Shown: positions 27,351 through 34,710, counted from the stretch's first letter. The stretch: DNA of 39,255 nucleotides from Gammaproteobacteria bacterium (GCA_025357915.1 JANYLH010000053.1:1-39255); one strand, 5' to 3'. Numbers and translations: made by a program. The notes: generated from the sequence alone by a model not told the origin.

Positions 27351-28238
27351 CTAGGCGGCCAGGCGCGCGATGCGCTCGGCCTGCCGGGGGAGCATGGCGC
27401 CAAAGCCATGTAGGGTGCAGAAGTGCGCCAGCTCGGTGAGCGAGGGGCTCCGTCGGCGGAGCGAATCGCGATCGGCCGTGAGCGGCGCGTCGCAATGGAT
27501 GCGCGTCAGCGAGCGCGCGAGGAAGGCCGCCTCGCGGTGCGCGCGCAGTTTTTCCGGGAGCCGTGAGGCGCCGCGCAACGGCAGGAAAGCGACCTGTTCG
27601 AGGTCGTCATAAAGCTCTTCAAGCGTAGCGTAGCGGTTCATGAGCGCGGTCGCGGTCTTCGGGCCGACCCCCGGGACACCCGGAATGTTGTCCACCGCAT
27701 CGCCGGTCAGCGCCAGGTACTCGGCCATGCGTTCCGGCGCCACCCCGAACCGTGCGGCGATTTCCTCGTAGGCATATTCGGCCGCATCGCTGTAGTCCCA
27801 GAAGCGATCCCCCGGGCCGACCAGTTGCGACAGGTCCTTGTCGCGCGTGACCACCGTGACGCGCAAGCCATCGGCGCGTACCCGCGCCGCCAGCGTGCCG
27901 ATCAGGTCGTCGGCCTCGTACTCGCGGCTGGCGAATTCAGCCACGCCCAGATGCCGGCAGAATTCGCGGCACAGCGCGAACTGGCGCTTGAGCTCGGGCG
28001 GCGCCGGCTCGCGGTTGGCCTTGTAGGACGGCAGCAGCGCGTGGCGGTGACCGAAGCCGTGGCTCTCGTCGAAGGCCACGGCCAGGTAGCGCGGTGCGCG
28101 CCGTTCGATCAGGTCGCCCAGGAACCGCGCGAAGCCGTAGAGCGCGTGCGTGGGATTGCCGTCGGCATCGCGCTGCTCGGGCGATTGCGAAAACCAGGCT
28201 CTGAATATATAGACCGACGCATCGACGAGATAGACCAC
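27351..28238 (-). CDS. 5'-3' exonuclease (flap endonuclease/ExoIX type)
   Basis: 295 residues, the stand-alone form of the N-terminal nuclease domain of DNA polymerase I (E. coli Xni/ExoIX is somewhat shorter). 'VYLVDASVYIFRAWF' holds the first metal-binding Asp; 'FDESHGFGHRHALLPSYKANREPAP' the arch region; 'ASREYEADDLIGTLA', 'VVTRDKDLSQLV' and 'YLALTGDAVDNIPGVPGVGPKTATALM' supply the acidic cluster and the helix-hairpin-helix. Roles include Okazaki-fragment or repair intermediate processing. It is 22 bp downstream of the HNH endonuclease gene on the same strand and probably co-transcribed. Confidence 0.88.
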   Translation of the reverse strand: MVYLVDASVYIFRAWFSQSPEQRDADGNPTHALYGFARFLGDLIERRAPRYLAVAFDESHGFGHRHALLPSYKANREPAPPELKRQFALCREFCRHLGVAEFASREYEADDLIGTLAARVRADGLRVTVVTRDKDLSQLVGPGDRFWDYSDAAEYAYEEIAARFGVAPERMAEYLALTGDAVDNIPGVPGVGPKTATALMNRYATLEELYDDLEQVAFLPLRGASRLPEKLRAHREAAFLARSLTRIHCDAPLTADRDSLRRRSPSLTELAHFCTLHGFGAMLPRQAERIARLAA

Positions 28239-28260
28239 GCGCTATGTGCCCGGCGGGAAA

Positions 28261-28932
28261 CTAGCCGAGCCAGCGCTGGATGCGCGCGTGCAGCGGGCTG
28301 CTGCGCGGAAAGTGCGCCTTGAGGTATTCCATCTGGTCGGCGAGCACGCGCCGGCCCTTGAGGAAAATGTACTCGGCGTAGGTCGGCATGAACGGCACGG
28401 CGATCAGCTGGAGCTTGGCCTGCTCGGGCGTGCGCCAGGCCTTGAAGTTGTTGCAGCCACGGCAGGCGGCGACCACATTGGTCCACACATCGCGCCCGCC
28501 CTGGCTGAAGGGACGCACATGGTCGCGCGAGAGTTCCCGGCTGTGGAAACGCTCGCCGCAATACAGGCACAGGTAGGCGTCGCGCCGGAACAGGGTCTCG
28601 TTGTTCAGCGGCGGCACGTAGTCATGACGCGTGTTGCCGGGGTTGCCCGTATGGCCCACTGTCGCCACGATCGAGTTCACCTCGACCACGGTGCGGTTGC
28701 CGGAGCGCGCGTTCACGCCGCCGTAGAGCCGGTAGACGAGCGACCCGCAGGTGTAGGCCACCTGTTCCTGATGGTAGAGCCGGGCGGCCTCGCGGTAGTC
28801 GATCCATTCCAGCGGCATGCCGGCGATATCCGTCCGCAGCACCATCTGCGACAGGCCGTGCGCGGCCGAATGCAGCACCAGGCGCGTATCGTCATCGGCA
28901 CTGTGCCGGCGGGGTAAAACCTTAAGGCTCAT
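28261..28932 (-). CDS. HNH endonuclease
   Basis: 223 residues from the ATG at 28932. The HNH domain is central: 'YLCLYCGERF' (C-x2-C, about residue 120), 'LSRDHVRPFSQGG' with the catalytic His, and 'NVVAACRGCNNFKA' (C-x2-C plus Asn), followed by 'PFMPTYAEYIFLKGR'. This is the widespread chromosomal family of stand-alone HNH nucleases whose function is mostly unknown; toxin or restriction neighbours are absent here. The frame extends to a TTG at 28968, but that codon falls in the predicted -35 box, so the ATG is preferred; there is no ribosome-binding site, which fits a leaderless mRNA. Confidence 0.85.
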   Translation of the reverse strand: MSLKVLPRRHSADDDTRLVLHSAAHGLSQMVLRTDIAGMPLEWIDYREAARLYHQEQVAYTCGSLVYRLYGGVNARSGNRTVVEVNSIVATVGHTGNPGNTRHDYVPPLNNETLFRRDAYLCLYCGERFHSRELSRDHVRPFSQGGRDVWTNVVAACRGCNNFKAWRTPEQAKLQLIAVPFMPTYAEYIFLKGRRVLADQMEYLKAHFPRSSPLHARIQRWLG

Positions 28933-28939
28933 GCGTGTA

Positions 28940-28968
28940 AGATTAGGCAGGCTTGTGCGAGAATTCAA
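28940..28968 (-). promoter_or_regulatory. Sigma-70 promoter of the HNH gene, predicted leaderless
   Basis: On the minus strand: TTGAAT (28968-28963), 17-base spacer, TAATCT (28945-28940). Transcription should start about seven bases on, practically at the ATG at 28932, leaving no leader for a ribosome-binding site. Confidence 0.55.
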
Positions 28969-28970
28969 CG

Positions 28971-28992
28971 GATGAGGCCCCAGAGCCTCATC
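28971..28992. promoter_or_regulatory. Perfect inverted repeat upstream of the transhydrogenase operon
   Basis: GATGAGGC-N6-GCCTCATC, an 8-bp perfect stem with a six-base loop, ending 17 bases before the pntAA start and just upstream of its GGGAG ribosome site. It also abuts the -35 box of the divergent HNH gene. It could be an operator or a 5' leader hairpin; no T-run follows, so it is not an ordinary terminator. Confidence 0.5.
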
Positions 28993-29009
28993 AAAATGGG
29001 AGTTATTTC

Positions 29010-30140
29010 ATGCCCGTGACCATTGGCGCGCTCCGCGAGAGCGTGCCCGGCGAGACCCGCGTCAGCATTGTGCCTGAAGTGGCCGGCAAGCTGGCCGCAG
29101 CCGGGGCGCTGGTGCTGCTCGAGCGCGGCGCGGGCGTCAGCGCCCAGTTCCCGGATGCGCTTTACCAGAAGATCGAGTGGGCAGACTCGGCCGCCACCGT
29201 GCTGGCGCGCGCCGACATCCTGCTGACCGTCCAGCCACCCGGCCTGGCGCAGATCGCGGCGCTCAGACCCGGCGCCGTCGTCATTGGCTTCATGCAGGCC
29301 CATGCGCGCACCGCGGAGGTGAAGGCACTGCGCGAGCGGCGCATCACCAGTTTCGCGATGGAACTCGTGCCGCGCATCTCGCGCGCGCAGTCAATGGACG
29401 CGCTGTCCTCGCAGGCCAGTATTGCCGGTTACAAGGCGGTACTTATTGCCGCCAACACAATGGACCGCTTCCTGCCGATGCTCACCACCGCGGCGGGCAC
29501 GATCCGGCCGGCGCAGGTGCTGATCGTCGGCGTCGGCGTCGCCGGCCTCCAGGCCATCGCCACCGCCAGGCGCCTGGGCGCGATCGTCGAAGCCTACGAT
29601 GTGCGCAGCGCGACCCGCGAGCAGGTCAAGTCGCTGGGCGCAAAGTTCATCGAGACCGGCGTCTCCGCCGAAGGCACGGGAGGCTATGCGCGCGAACTGA
29701 CGGCGGAGGAAAAAACGAAGCAACAGGAAGTGCTCGAAGGGCGCATCGCGGTGGCCGATGCCGTGATCACCACGGCGGCGATCCCGGGGCGCCCGGCGCC
29801 GCGCATCGTCTCGCGCGCCGCGGTCGAGCGCATGAAGGCCGGTGCGGTGATCGTCGACATCCCCGCAGAATCAGGCGGCAACTGCGAACTGACGCGCGCT
29901 GGCGAAACCGTGATCCACAACGGCGTGAAGATCGTCGGTCCGGTGAACCTGCCCGCGCAGCTCGCCTATCACGCCAGCGAAATGTACGCGCGCAACCTGT
30001 TCAATTTTCTCAAGCCCGCGCTGGACAAGGACGGCGCGCTTGCGATCGACTGGAATGACGAGGTGTTCGCGCAGTCGTGCCTCACGCACGACGGTGCCAT
30101 CAAACACGAGGCCACCCGCAAGGCCGTGGAGGGAACATGA
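29010..30140 (+). CDS. pntAA: NAD(P) transhydrogenase, alpha subunit part 1 (NAD(H)-binding domain I)
   Basis: 376 residues from the ATG at 29010 (GGGAG about eight bases upstream). Domain I of the proton-translocating transhydrogenase: 'GETRVSIVPEVAGKL' at the start, 'DALSSQASIAGYKAVL', the Rossmann motif 'VLIVGVGVAGLQAIATARRLGAIVEAYDVR' and 'RMKAGAVIVDIPAESGGNCE'. The complex transfers hydride from NADH to NADP+ using the proton gradient. The alpha chain is split into two genes here, as in Rhodospirillum and many proteobacteria, unlike the fused E. coli PntA. The stop overlaps the next start (ATGA). Confidence 0.95.
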   Translation: MPVTIGALRESVPGETRVSIVPEVAGKLAAAGALVLLERGAGVSAQFPDALYQKIEWADSAATVLARADILLTVQPPGLAQIAALRPGAVVIGFMQAHARTAEVKALRERRITSFAMELVPRISRAQSMDALSSQASIAGYKAVLIAANTMDRFLPMLTTAAGTIRPAQVLIVGVGVAGLQAIATARRLGAIVEAYDVRSATREQVKSLGAKFIETGVSAEGTGGYARELTAEEKTKQQEVLEGRIAVADAVITTAAIPGRPAPRIVSRAAVERMKAGAVIVDIPAESGGNCELTRAGETVIHNGVKIVGPVNLPAQLAYHASEMYARNLFNFLKPALDKDGALAIDWNDEVFAQSCLTHDGAIKHEATRKAVEGT

Positions 30141-30457
30141 CCGCGATAGTTGCCATTACCGGCATAGTTGCCCTGTACATCTTCATGCTGGCCGCGTTTA
30201 CCGGCTACGAAGTCATCGCCAAGGTGCCGGTGATCCTGCACACGCCGCTGATGTCAGGCTCCAATTTCGTGCACGGCATTGTCCTGGTCGGCGCAATGGT
30301 CGCGCTCGGCAATGCCCAGACCACGCTTGAGAAGGTCATCGGCGCGATCGGCGTATTCATGGCGGCTGGCAACGCCGCTGGTGGCTATGTCGTGACCGAA
30401 CGCATGCTCGAGATGTTCAAGTCGAGCGGCGCCAGACGGAAGCCGGGGGGCCACTGA
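30137..30457 (+). CDS. pntAB: NAD(P) transhydrogenase, alpha subunit part 2 (membrane)
   Basis: 106 residues with three to four TM helices; GGAGG just upstream of the ATG. 'HTPLMSGSNFVHGIVLVGAMVAL' and 'IGAIGVFMAAGNAAGGYVVTERMLEMFK' are the conserved membrane segments of the short PntAB chain, which contributes to the proton channel. It overlaps both neighbours by one to four bases, so the three pnt genes are translationally coupled. Confidence 0.95.
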   Translation: MTAIVAITGIVALYIFMLAAFTGYEVIAKVPVILHTPLMSGSNFVHGIVLVGAMVALGNAQTTLEKVIGAIGVFMAAGNAAGGYVVTERMLEMFKSSGARRKPGGH

Positions 30458-31857
30458 TGGATATTTCCGCACTCGGCGCCGACGGCCGGCAGTGGCTGAT
30501 CCAGATCAGCTACCTGGTCACCGCGTTCCTGTTCATCATGGGCCTCAAGCGCATGAGTTCGCCGGTCACGGCACGCAGCGGCATCGTCTGGGCGGGCGCC
30601 GGCATGCTGGTGGCCACGCTGTTCACGTTCCTGTATCCGGGCATGGGCAACTTCGAGTGGATCCTGCCGGCGATCATCCTCGGCACGGCACTCGCGTGGA
30701 TTTCGGGCAAGCGGGTCGCGATGACCGACATGCCGCAGATGATCGCGCTGTACAACGGCTTCGGCGGCGGCGCGGCGGCGGCGATCGCGGCGGTCGAGCT
30801 GTACCGCGGCGAGACCATGACGCTCACCATGGGTTCGCTGGGAGTGATCGGCGGCCTGATCGGCGCGGTGTCATTCAGCGGCAGCCTGGTTGCCTTCGGC
30901 AAGCTCCAGGGCCTGATCAAGAAATCCTGGCGCTTCGGCGGTCAGCAGCTGCTGAACGTGGCGATCCTGCTGGCGGCGCTGTTCGTGGGCGCGTTGCTGG
31001 CCAGCGGCTTTACGCACGATGTCTTCCACGTCACGCTGTTCTTCGTGCTGGCGCTGGTGTTCGGCGTGACGATGACGCTGCCGATCGGCGGCGCCGACAT
31101 GCCGGTGGTCATCTCGATGTACAACGCCTTCACCGGCCTCGCGGTCGCGTTCGAGGGCTTCGTGATGCAGAACGCCGCGATGATCATCGCCGGCACCGTG
31201 GTCGGCTCGGCCGGCACGCTGCTCACGCAGCTGATGGCCAGGGCGATGAACCGCTCGCTCGGTAACGTGCTGTTCTCCGGGTTTGGCGACACCGGCGGCG
31301 CAGTAACCAGCGGCACCGTGAGCGGCAGCATGAAACCCATCGAGGCGGCCGATGTCGGCGTGATGATGGCCTTTGCGCAGAAGGTCATCGTCGTGCCCGG
31401 CTACGGCATGGCGGTAGCGCAGGCGCAGCACAAGGTGTGGGAACTGTGCCAGCTGCTGATCGATCGCGGCGTGAAGGTGCGCTTCGCGATTCATCCGGTC
31501 GCGGGTCGCATGCCCGGCCACATGAACGTGCTGCTCGCCGAGGCGGGCGTCCCCTATGATCTGATCGCCGACCTCGATGAGATCAACGCCGAGTTCGAAA
31601 CCGCGGACGTGGCGCTGATCATCGGCGCCAACGACGTGGTCAACCCGGTGGCACGCAACGACAAGTCGAGCCCGATCTACGGCATGCCGATTCTCAACGC
31701 CGACAAGGCCAAGAACGTCATCGTCATCAAGCGCGGCCAGGGCGCGGGTTTCTCGGGCATCGAGAACGCGCTGTTCTACCTCGACAACACGCGCATGCTC
31801 TACGGCGACGGCCAGGCCGCCGTCAGCCAGCTGATCCAGGCGGTCAAGGCCGCCTGA
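30457..31857 (+). CDS. pntB: NAD(P) transhydrogenase, beta subunit
   Basis: 466 residues, start overlapping the pntAB stop (TGATG). About nine N-terminal TM helices form the rest of the proton channel ('MPQMIALYNGFGGGAAAAIAAVELY', 'LPIGGADMPVVISMYNAFTGLAVA'). The C-terminal domain III binds NADP(H): 'VPGYGMAVAQAQHKVWEL', 'FAIHPVAGRMPGHMNVLLAEA', 'GANDVVNPVAR' and 'KRGQGAGFSGIENALFYLDNTRMLYGDGQ'. All are canonical. This operon supplies NADPH to biosynthesis and antioxidant systems. Confidence 0.96.
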   Translation: MDISALGADGRQWLIQISYLVTAFLFIMGLKRMSSPVTARSGIVWAGAGMLVATLFTFLYPGMGNFEWILPAIILGTALAWISGKRVAMTDMPQMIALYNGFGGGAAAAIAAVELYRGETMTLTMGSLGVIGGLIGAVSFSGSLVAFGKLQGLIKKSWRFGGQQLLNVAILLAALFVGALLASGFTHDVFHVTLFFVLALVFGVTMTLPIGGADMPVVISMYNAFTGLAVAFEGFVMQNAAMIIAGTVVGSAGTLLTQLMARAMNRSLGNVLFSGFGDTGGAVTSGTVSGSMKPIEAADVGVMMAFAQKVIVVPGYGMAVAQAQHKVWELCQLLIDRGVKVRFAIHPVAGRMPGHMNVLLAEAGVPYDLIADLDEINAEFETADVALIIGANDVVNPVARNDKSSPIYGMPILNADKAKNVIVIKRGQGAGFSGIENALFYLDNTRMLYGDGQAAVSQLIQAVKAA

Positions 31858-31880
31858 TCACCCGCTCGTGATACACGGGT

Positions 31881-31900
31881 GGCGCGCCTGCGGGCGCGCC
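31881..31900 (+). terminator. GC-rich stem-loop after pntB
   Basis: GGCGCGCC-TGCG-GGCGCGCC, an 8-bp stem; in RNA the loop is C(UGCG)G, a member of the very stable UNCG tetraloop class. It lies 24 bases after the pntB stop. No T-run follows, so it may stabilise the 3' end or cause partial termination rather than act as a textbook terminator. Confidence 0.5.
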
Positions 31901-31906
31901 GTCCGC

Positions 31907-31952
31907 GCACGCCCGCCGTGCGCGGCACGCCCGCCGTGCGCGGCACGCCGCC
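31907..31952 (+). repeat. 18-bp tandem repeat, two full copies and a partial third
   Basis: The unit GCACGCCCGCCGTGCGCG occurs at 31907-31924 and 31925-31942, with a partial copy from 31943. Each unit contains a small hairpin (GCACG-N5-CGTGC). The block lies between pntB and the first UrcA gene, directly behind the stem-loop. Confidence 0.75.
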
Positions 31953-32076
31953 GCCAGCAAGTATTTCCAGCTTCCCTGCAACCATTCGCGGTCCCGCGAG
32001 TATCAAAGCTAAGGCAGCGTCATTGCTGCACCGAAAGTGAAAGTTTTCGAGCCATGCCAAAGTCAAGGAGGCTGAT

Positions 32077-32442
32077 ATGTTGCACCCTGAATTTCCCCGC
32101 GCTCTGCTGTGGAGCCCGCTGGTCACGCTGATGATCGCACTGGCGCCGGCCGGCGCGAACGCGAGCGAGACGGCGATGATCGAGAAGTCTGTCACCGTCC
32201 GCGTGTCGGATCTCGACCTGAAGCAACCCACGGATGCCGCGAAACTGTACCAGCGCATCCGCCGCGCGGCGGAGCGCGCCTGCGGCGACGGACTGACCAG
32301 CGGGTCACCGCTGGCGCAACCGGTGGACCGGGACTGCGTATTGAACGCCATCGCCCACGCGGTGGCCACCGTGGACCAGCCGTTGCTGACGGCCATCTAC
32401 CAGCGCAGCGCCGGCGCCGCGCCTGCCCGCGATCACGCCTGA
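32077..32442 (+). CDS. UrcA family protein, copy 1
   Basis: 121 residues with an ideal ribosome site (AAGGAGG five bases before the ATG). The signal peptide ends around 'GANAS'. The UrcA pattern is clear: 'KSVTVRVSDLDLKQPTDAAKLYQRIRRAAERACGD', then a second Cys in 'VDRDCVLNAIAHAVATVDQPLLTAIYQ', so two Cys that could form a disulfide in the periplasm. The biochemical function of UrcA proteins is not established. The 219 bases before it hold a stem-loop and a short tandem repeat, described separately. Confidence 0.85.
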   Translation: MLHPEFPRALLWSPLVTLMIALAPAGANASETAMIEKSVTVRVSDLDLKQPTDAAKLYQRIRRAAERACGDGLTSGSPLAQPVDRDCVLNAIAHAVATVDQPLLTAIYQRSAGAAPARDHA

Positions 32443-32481
32443 AAACCAAATGCCGTTAGCAAACAAACCCAGGAGCAATTC

Positions 32482-32853
32482 ATGAAGACCAAAGCATTTA
32501 CACGAATCATGGGCATGGGAGTGCTCGCCTTCGGGGCGACTGTCATGCAGGCCTCGTTGGTCAACTCCGCGACCGCAGCGGAAGCGCCCGGCGAGCAGGC
32601 GGTCAGGGTCAGTGACCTCAACCTCAGCAAGAGTGCGGACGTCACCAGGCTGTATCAGCGGATTCACGCCGCGGCAGAAGCCGTCTGCGGCACGCAGGCG
32701 ACCACCGGTTCGCACCTGCCCAGTGTCGCGCAGCAGCGCTGCGTCGACGGGGCCGTCGACGGCGCGGTCAGGCAGTTGCATAACGACTCGCTGACTGCCT
32801 ACCACCAGCAGGAAACGCGGGACCAGCAGGTGGCCCGCCGTCGCGGAGCCTGA
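32482..32853 (+). CDS. UrcA family protein, copy 2
   Basis: 123 residues; AGGAG seven bases before the ATG. Signal peptide to about residue 33 ('SATAAEA'). 'AVRVSDLNLSKSADVTRLYQRIHAAAEAVCG' and 'QQRCVDGAVDGAVRQLHNDSLTAYHQ' give the same layout and the same two Cys as copy 1, to which it is clearly paralogous though much diverged. The C-terminus is charged ('QQETRDQQVARRRGA'). It is 39 bp after copy 1, probably in the same transcript, and ends before a strong hairpin. Confidence 0.85.
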   Translation: MKTKAFTRIMGMGVLAFGATVMQASLVNSATAAEAPGEQAVRVSDLNLSKSADVTRLYQRIHAAAEAVCGTQATTGSHLPSVAQQRCVDGAVDGAVRQLHNDSLTAYHQQETRDQQVARRRGA

Positions 32854-32866
32854 GGCGTCGGCCAAC

Positions 32867-32888
32867 GGCCCGGCTTCCAGGCCGGGCC
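32867..32888. terminator. Bidirectional hairpin between UrcA copy 2 and the DUF3106 gene
   Basis: GGCCCGGC-TTCCAG-GCCGGGCC: an 8-bp perfect GC stem with a six-base loop, in the 46 bases between two convergent stop codons. It lacks a T-run on either strand; position and stability support a shared transcription end. Confidence 0.6.
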
Positions 32889-32899
32889 GCGACCGCAGG

Positions 32900-33445
32900 C
32901 TACGGGCGGCGCGGCTCGCGCCGCAGTTCGCGGCGGTGTTCCTGCCGTTCCTCGAGCCGCTCGCGCATGCGGGCGCGTTCCTGCGGCGTCGCGTCGAGCC
33001 AGCGCTGACGCAGAAGCCGGCGCTGCCACGGCGGGAGCCGTGCGAAGGCGCGGAAATTTTCGCGCACCAGCGCCTGTGACTGCGGATCGAGCTGCTGGAA
33101 ACGCTCCCAGCGGCGCCTGATCAGTTCGCGACGCTGCTCGGGCAGCGCCCGCCAGGTCTGAAACCGCTCGCGTGCCTGCTCGCGCGCCTGCGGGTCCATC
33201 TCCAGCCAGCGCTGCGCTCCGCGCGCCAGTGCGCGCTGGCGTCCCGGCGGCAGGGAATCCCAGTCGCGGGCGTGACTGCGCAGGAGCTCTTGCTGTTCGC
33301 CCGGGAGCGACTGCCAATCGAGCGGCGTCGGCACGGTTTGCGAAGCAGCCGGGGCGGATTCGTTCGCAGCATCAGCCCGTGCCGCCGATATCGGCAGCGC
33401 CAGGCCCAGCAGCGCCACCAGTAACCACACCTGTTGTCGTTTCAT
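32900..33445 (-). CDS. DUF3106 protein, exported, Arg/Glu/Gln-rich
   Basis: 181 residues with a signal peptide ('LLVALLGLALPISAARA'). The mature part is a series of short helical repeats built on 'W..L...QR..L......W..L....R', for example 'LDWQSLPGEQQELLRSHARDWDSLPPGRQRALARGAQRW', as in DUF3106; it is highly charged and Arg-rich at the C-terminus. Function unknown, presumably periplasmic. It is the last gene of the sigma-factor operon and overlaps the preceding gene by four bases (TCATGA). Confidence 0.82.
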   Translation of the reverse strand: MKRQQVWLLVALLGLALPISAARADAANESAPAASQTVPTPLDWQSLPGEQQELLRSHARDWDSLPPGRQRALARGAQRWLEMDPQAREQARERFQTWRALPEQRRELIRRRWERFQQLDPQSQALVRENFRAFARLPPWQRRLLRQRWLDATPQERARMRERLEERQEHRRELRREPRRP

Positions 33446-33708
33446 GATTGCTTCACCTTTCGGGGCACCTGCAAGGCGGGCGGCGCGGGCTGTGCCGGCG
33501 GCGCTGCGCGTGGCGTGGTTGCCGCGGGCTTCACCAGCTTGTCGACATCGGTCGCCGCGAGATAGTCGTGCCAGCCCGCTTCGTTCGAATCTACCGACCC
33601 GAGGTACTCGAGGAGTTCGGCATCGGCCGCGCTACCGGCGGCGCGCGACGGTGCAGCGAGCAGCGCGCCGCTGCACAGCAACCCGTACGCGTACCACGCG
33701 GGCTTCAT
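33442..33708 (-). CDS. Small exported protein in the sigma-factor operon, unknown
   Basis: 88 residues. An N-terminal signal ('YAYGLLCSGALLAAPSRAAG') is followed by an acidic stretch ('DAELLEYLGSVDSNEAGWHDYLA') and a Pro/Ala-rich C-terminal tail. The family is not one I can name. It overlaps both neighbours by four bases, so it is translated with the putative anti-sigma protein and the DUF3106 protein and is likely exported. Confidence 0.7.
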   Translation of the reverse strand: MKPAWYAYGLLCSGALLAAPSRAAGSAADAELLEYLGSVDSNEAGWHDYLAATDVDKLVKPAATTPRAAPPAQPAPPALQVPRKVKQS

Positions 33709-34130
33709 GAACCCACCTTGCCGTTCGCTTCTTCCTGCGCGGCCCCTGCCGCCCAGGCATAGAAGGCGTAGTCGTCTTCGGCGTCCGGCGCGCTCTGGTC
33801 CTGCGCCAGCTCGAGCGCATCGCGGTCGGCGAGCAGCTCCAGGTCTTCGCCGCTGGTGACGCTCGCCTGCGGCAGTTCCGGTGTCGGCGGGCCGCCCAGC
33901 AGCAGCAGCACCGCCAGGACCGCGGCCGATACCGCACCGGCGGGCAACCAGCGCCGCCAGTAAGCCTGCGCGCCCGTGGCGCGCGCGGCGACCCGCGGTT
34001 CGAGCGCGGCGTAGCGTGCCCGGGTCAGGCGTGAGCGCGTGCGCGCCGGGAGCGACCCGGCGCTGCCTTCAAGCAGTGCACGCGTGCGCCGGGCAAATTC
34101 CGCGGTGGCCGGATCGAGCTCTTCGTTCAT
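33705..34130 (-). CDS. Single-pass membrane protein, DUF3619-like, possible anti-sigma factor
   Basis: 141 residues: a cytoplasmic N-terminal segment of about 60 residues ('DPATAEFARRTRALLEGSAGSLPARTRSRLTRARYAAL'), one TM helix ('WLPAGAVSAAVLAVLLLLGG') and an acidic C-terminal part ('EDLELLADRDALELAQDQ', 'DAEDDYAFY'). The N-terminal pattern resembles DUF3619 proteins, which are usually next to ECF sigma factors and DUF3106. The topology and coupling (ATG overlapping the sigma stop) make an anti-sigma role plausible, but no ZAS-type zinc motif is present and the role is not demonstrated. Confidence 0.68.
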   Translation of the reverse strand: MNEELDPATAEFARRTRALLEGSAGSLPARTRSRLTRARYAALEPRVAARATGAQAYWRRWLPAGAVSAAVLAVLLLLGGPPTPELPQASVTSGEDLELLADRDALELAQDQSAPDAEDDYAFYAWAAGAAQEEANGKVGS

Positions 34131-34687
34131 GACCAGTACTCCCCCAACCCGGCGCGCAAGGTCTGCAGCGCCCGAAAATAATGCGTCTTGACGCTGCCCG
34201 CGGAGCAGCCCATGGCCTGCGCCGTCGCCGCGACGTCCAGGCCCTCGAAATTGCGCAGCAGAAACGCCTGGCGCTGGCGCGGCGGCAACGCCGCCAGCGC
34301 CGCCTCGAGCGCCTGCAACGCCTCGTCCGTCTGCACCTGCGCCGAGGGAATCGGCGCGGGATCCGGCGCCTGTTCCAGTGGATCCGCGGCGTCTTCATCG
34401 TCGGCGCCGCCGGCCCAGGGAAGCCACGACATCACGCGCGCACGCACGCTGCGGCGCCGCTGCATGTCACGTACGCAATTCTCGAGTATGCGGTAGAACA
34501 GCGGCGGCCATTCCGCCGCCGGACGGCGCGAATAACTGCGCACCAGGCGCAGCATCGCCTCCTGCACCGCGTCGAGCGCATCGTCTTCGTGGCGCAAAGC
34601 GATCTGTGCGATCCTGAAGGCCTTGCGCTCGACGCCAGCCAGGAAGCTCTCCAGGGCGCGGATTTCCTGTTGCGTCGAATCCTGCAA
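34127..34687 (-). CDS. ECF-type RNA polymerase sigma factor
   Basis: 186 residues from a proposed TTG at 34687, which follows a perfect GGAGGA by eight bases; homology to sigma-70 family proteins also begins here ('EIRALESFLAGVERKAFRIAQIAL'). Region 2: 'HEDDALDAVQEAMLRLVRSY' and 'PPLFYRILENCVRDMQRRR'. Region 4: 'LAALPPRQRQAFLLRNFEGLDVAATAQAMGCSAGSVKTHYFRALQTLRAGL'. The linker is longer than usual and acidic. The frame stays open to 34888, giving ATG starts up to about 65 codons upstream; these extensions have no recognisable sigma sequence. First gene of the four-gene operon down to the DUF3106 gene. Confidence 0.85.
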   Translation of the reverse strand: MQDSTQQEIRALESFLAGVERKAFRIAQIALRHEDDALDAVQEAMLRLVRSYSRRPAAEWPPLFYRILENCVRDMQRRRSVRARVMSWLPWAGGADDEDAADPLEQAPDPAPIPSAQVQTDEALQALEAALAALPPRQRQAFLLRNFEGLDVAATAQAMGCSAGSVKTHYFRALQTLRAGLGEYWS

Positions 34688-34695
34688 ATCAGTAT

Positions 34696-34710
34696 TCCTC
34701 CGCGGGAGGA
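34696..34710 (-). promoter_or_regulatory. Ribosome-binding site inside a perfect hairpin (sigma-factor gene)
   Basis: The mRNA reads UCCUCC-CGC-GGAGGA, six perfect base pairs with a three-base loop; the 3' arm (34701-34696 on the minus strand) is the complete anti-SD match, placed eight bases before the TTG start. When paired, the ribosome site would be hidden. The 347 bases between this gene and priA hold this leader, a candidate priA promoter and a DnaA box; nothing else is evident. Confidence 0.6.

Noticed and set aside
31907-31952. Possible CRISPR array
   Set aside because: The 18-bp units are directly adjacent with no spacers and no cas genes are nearby; it is a simple tandem repeat.
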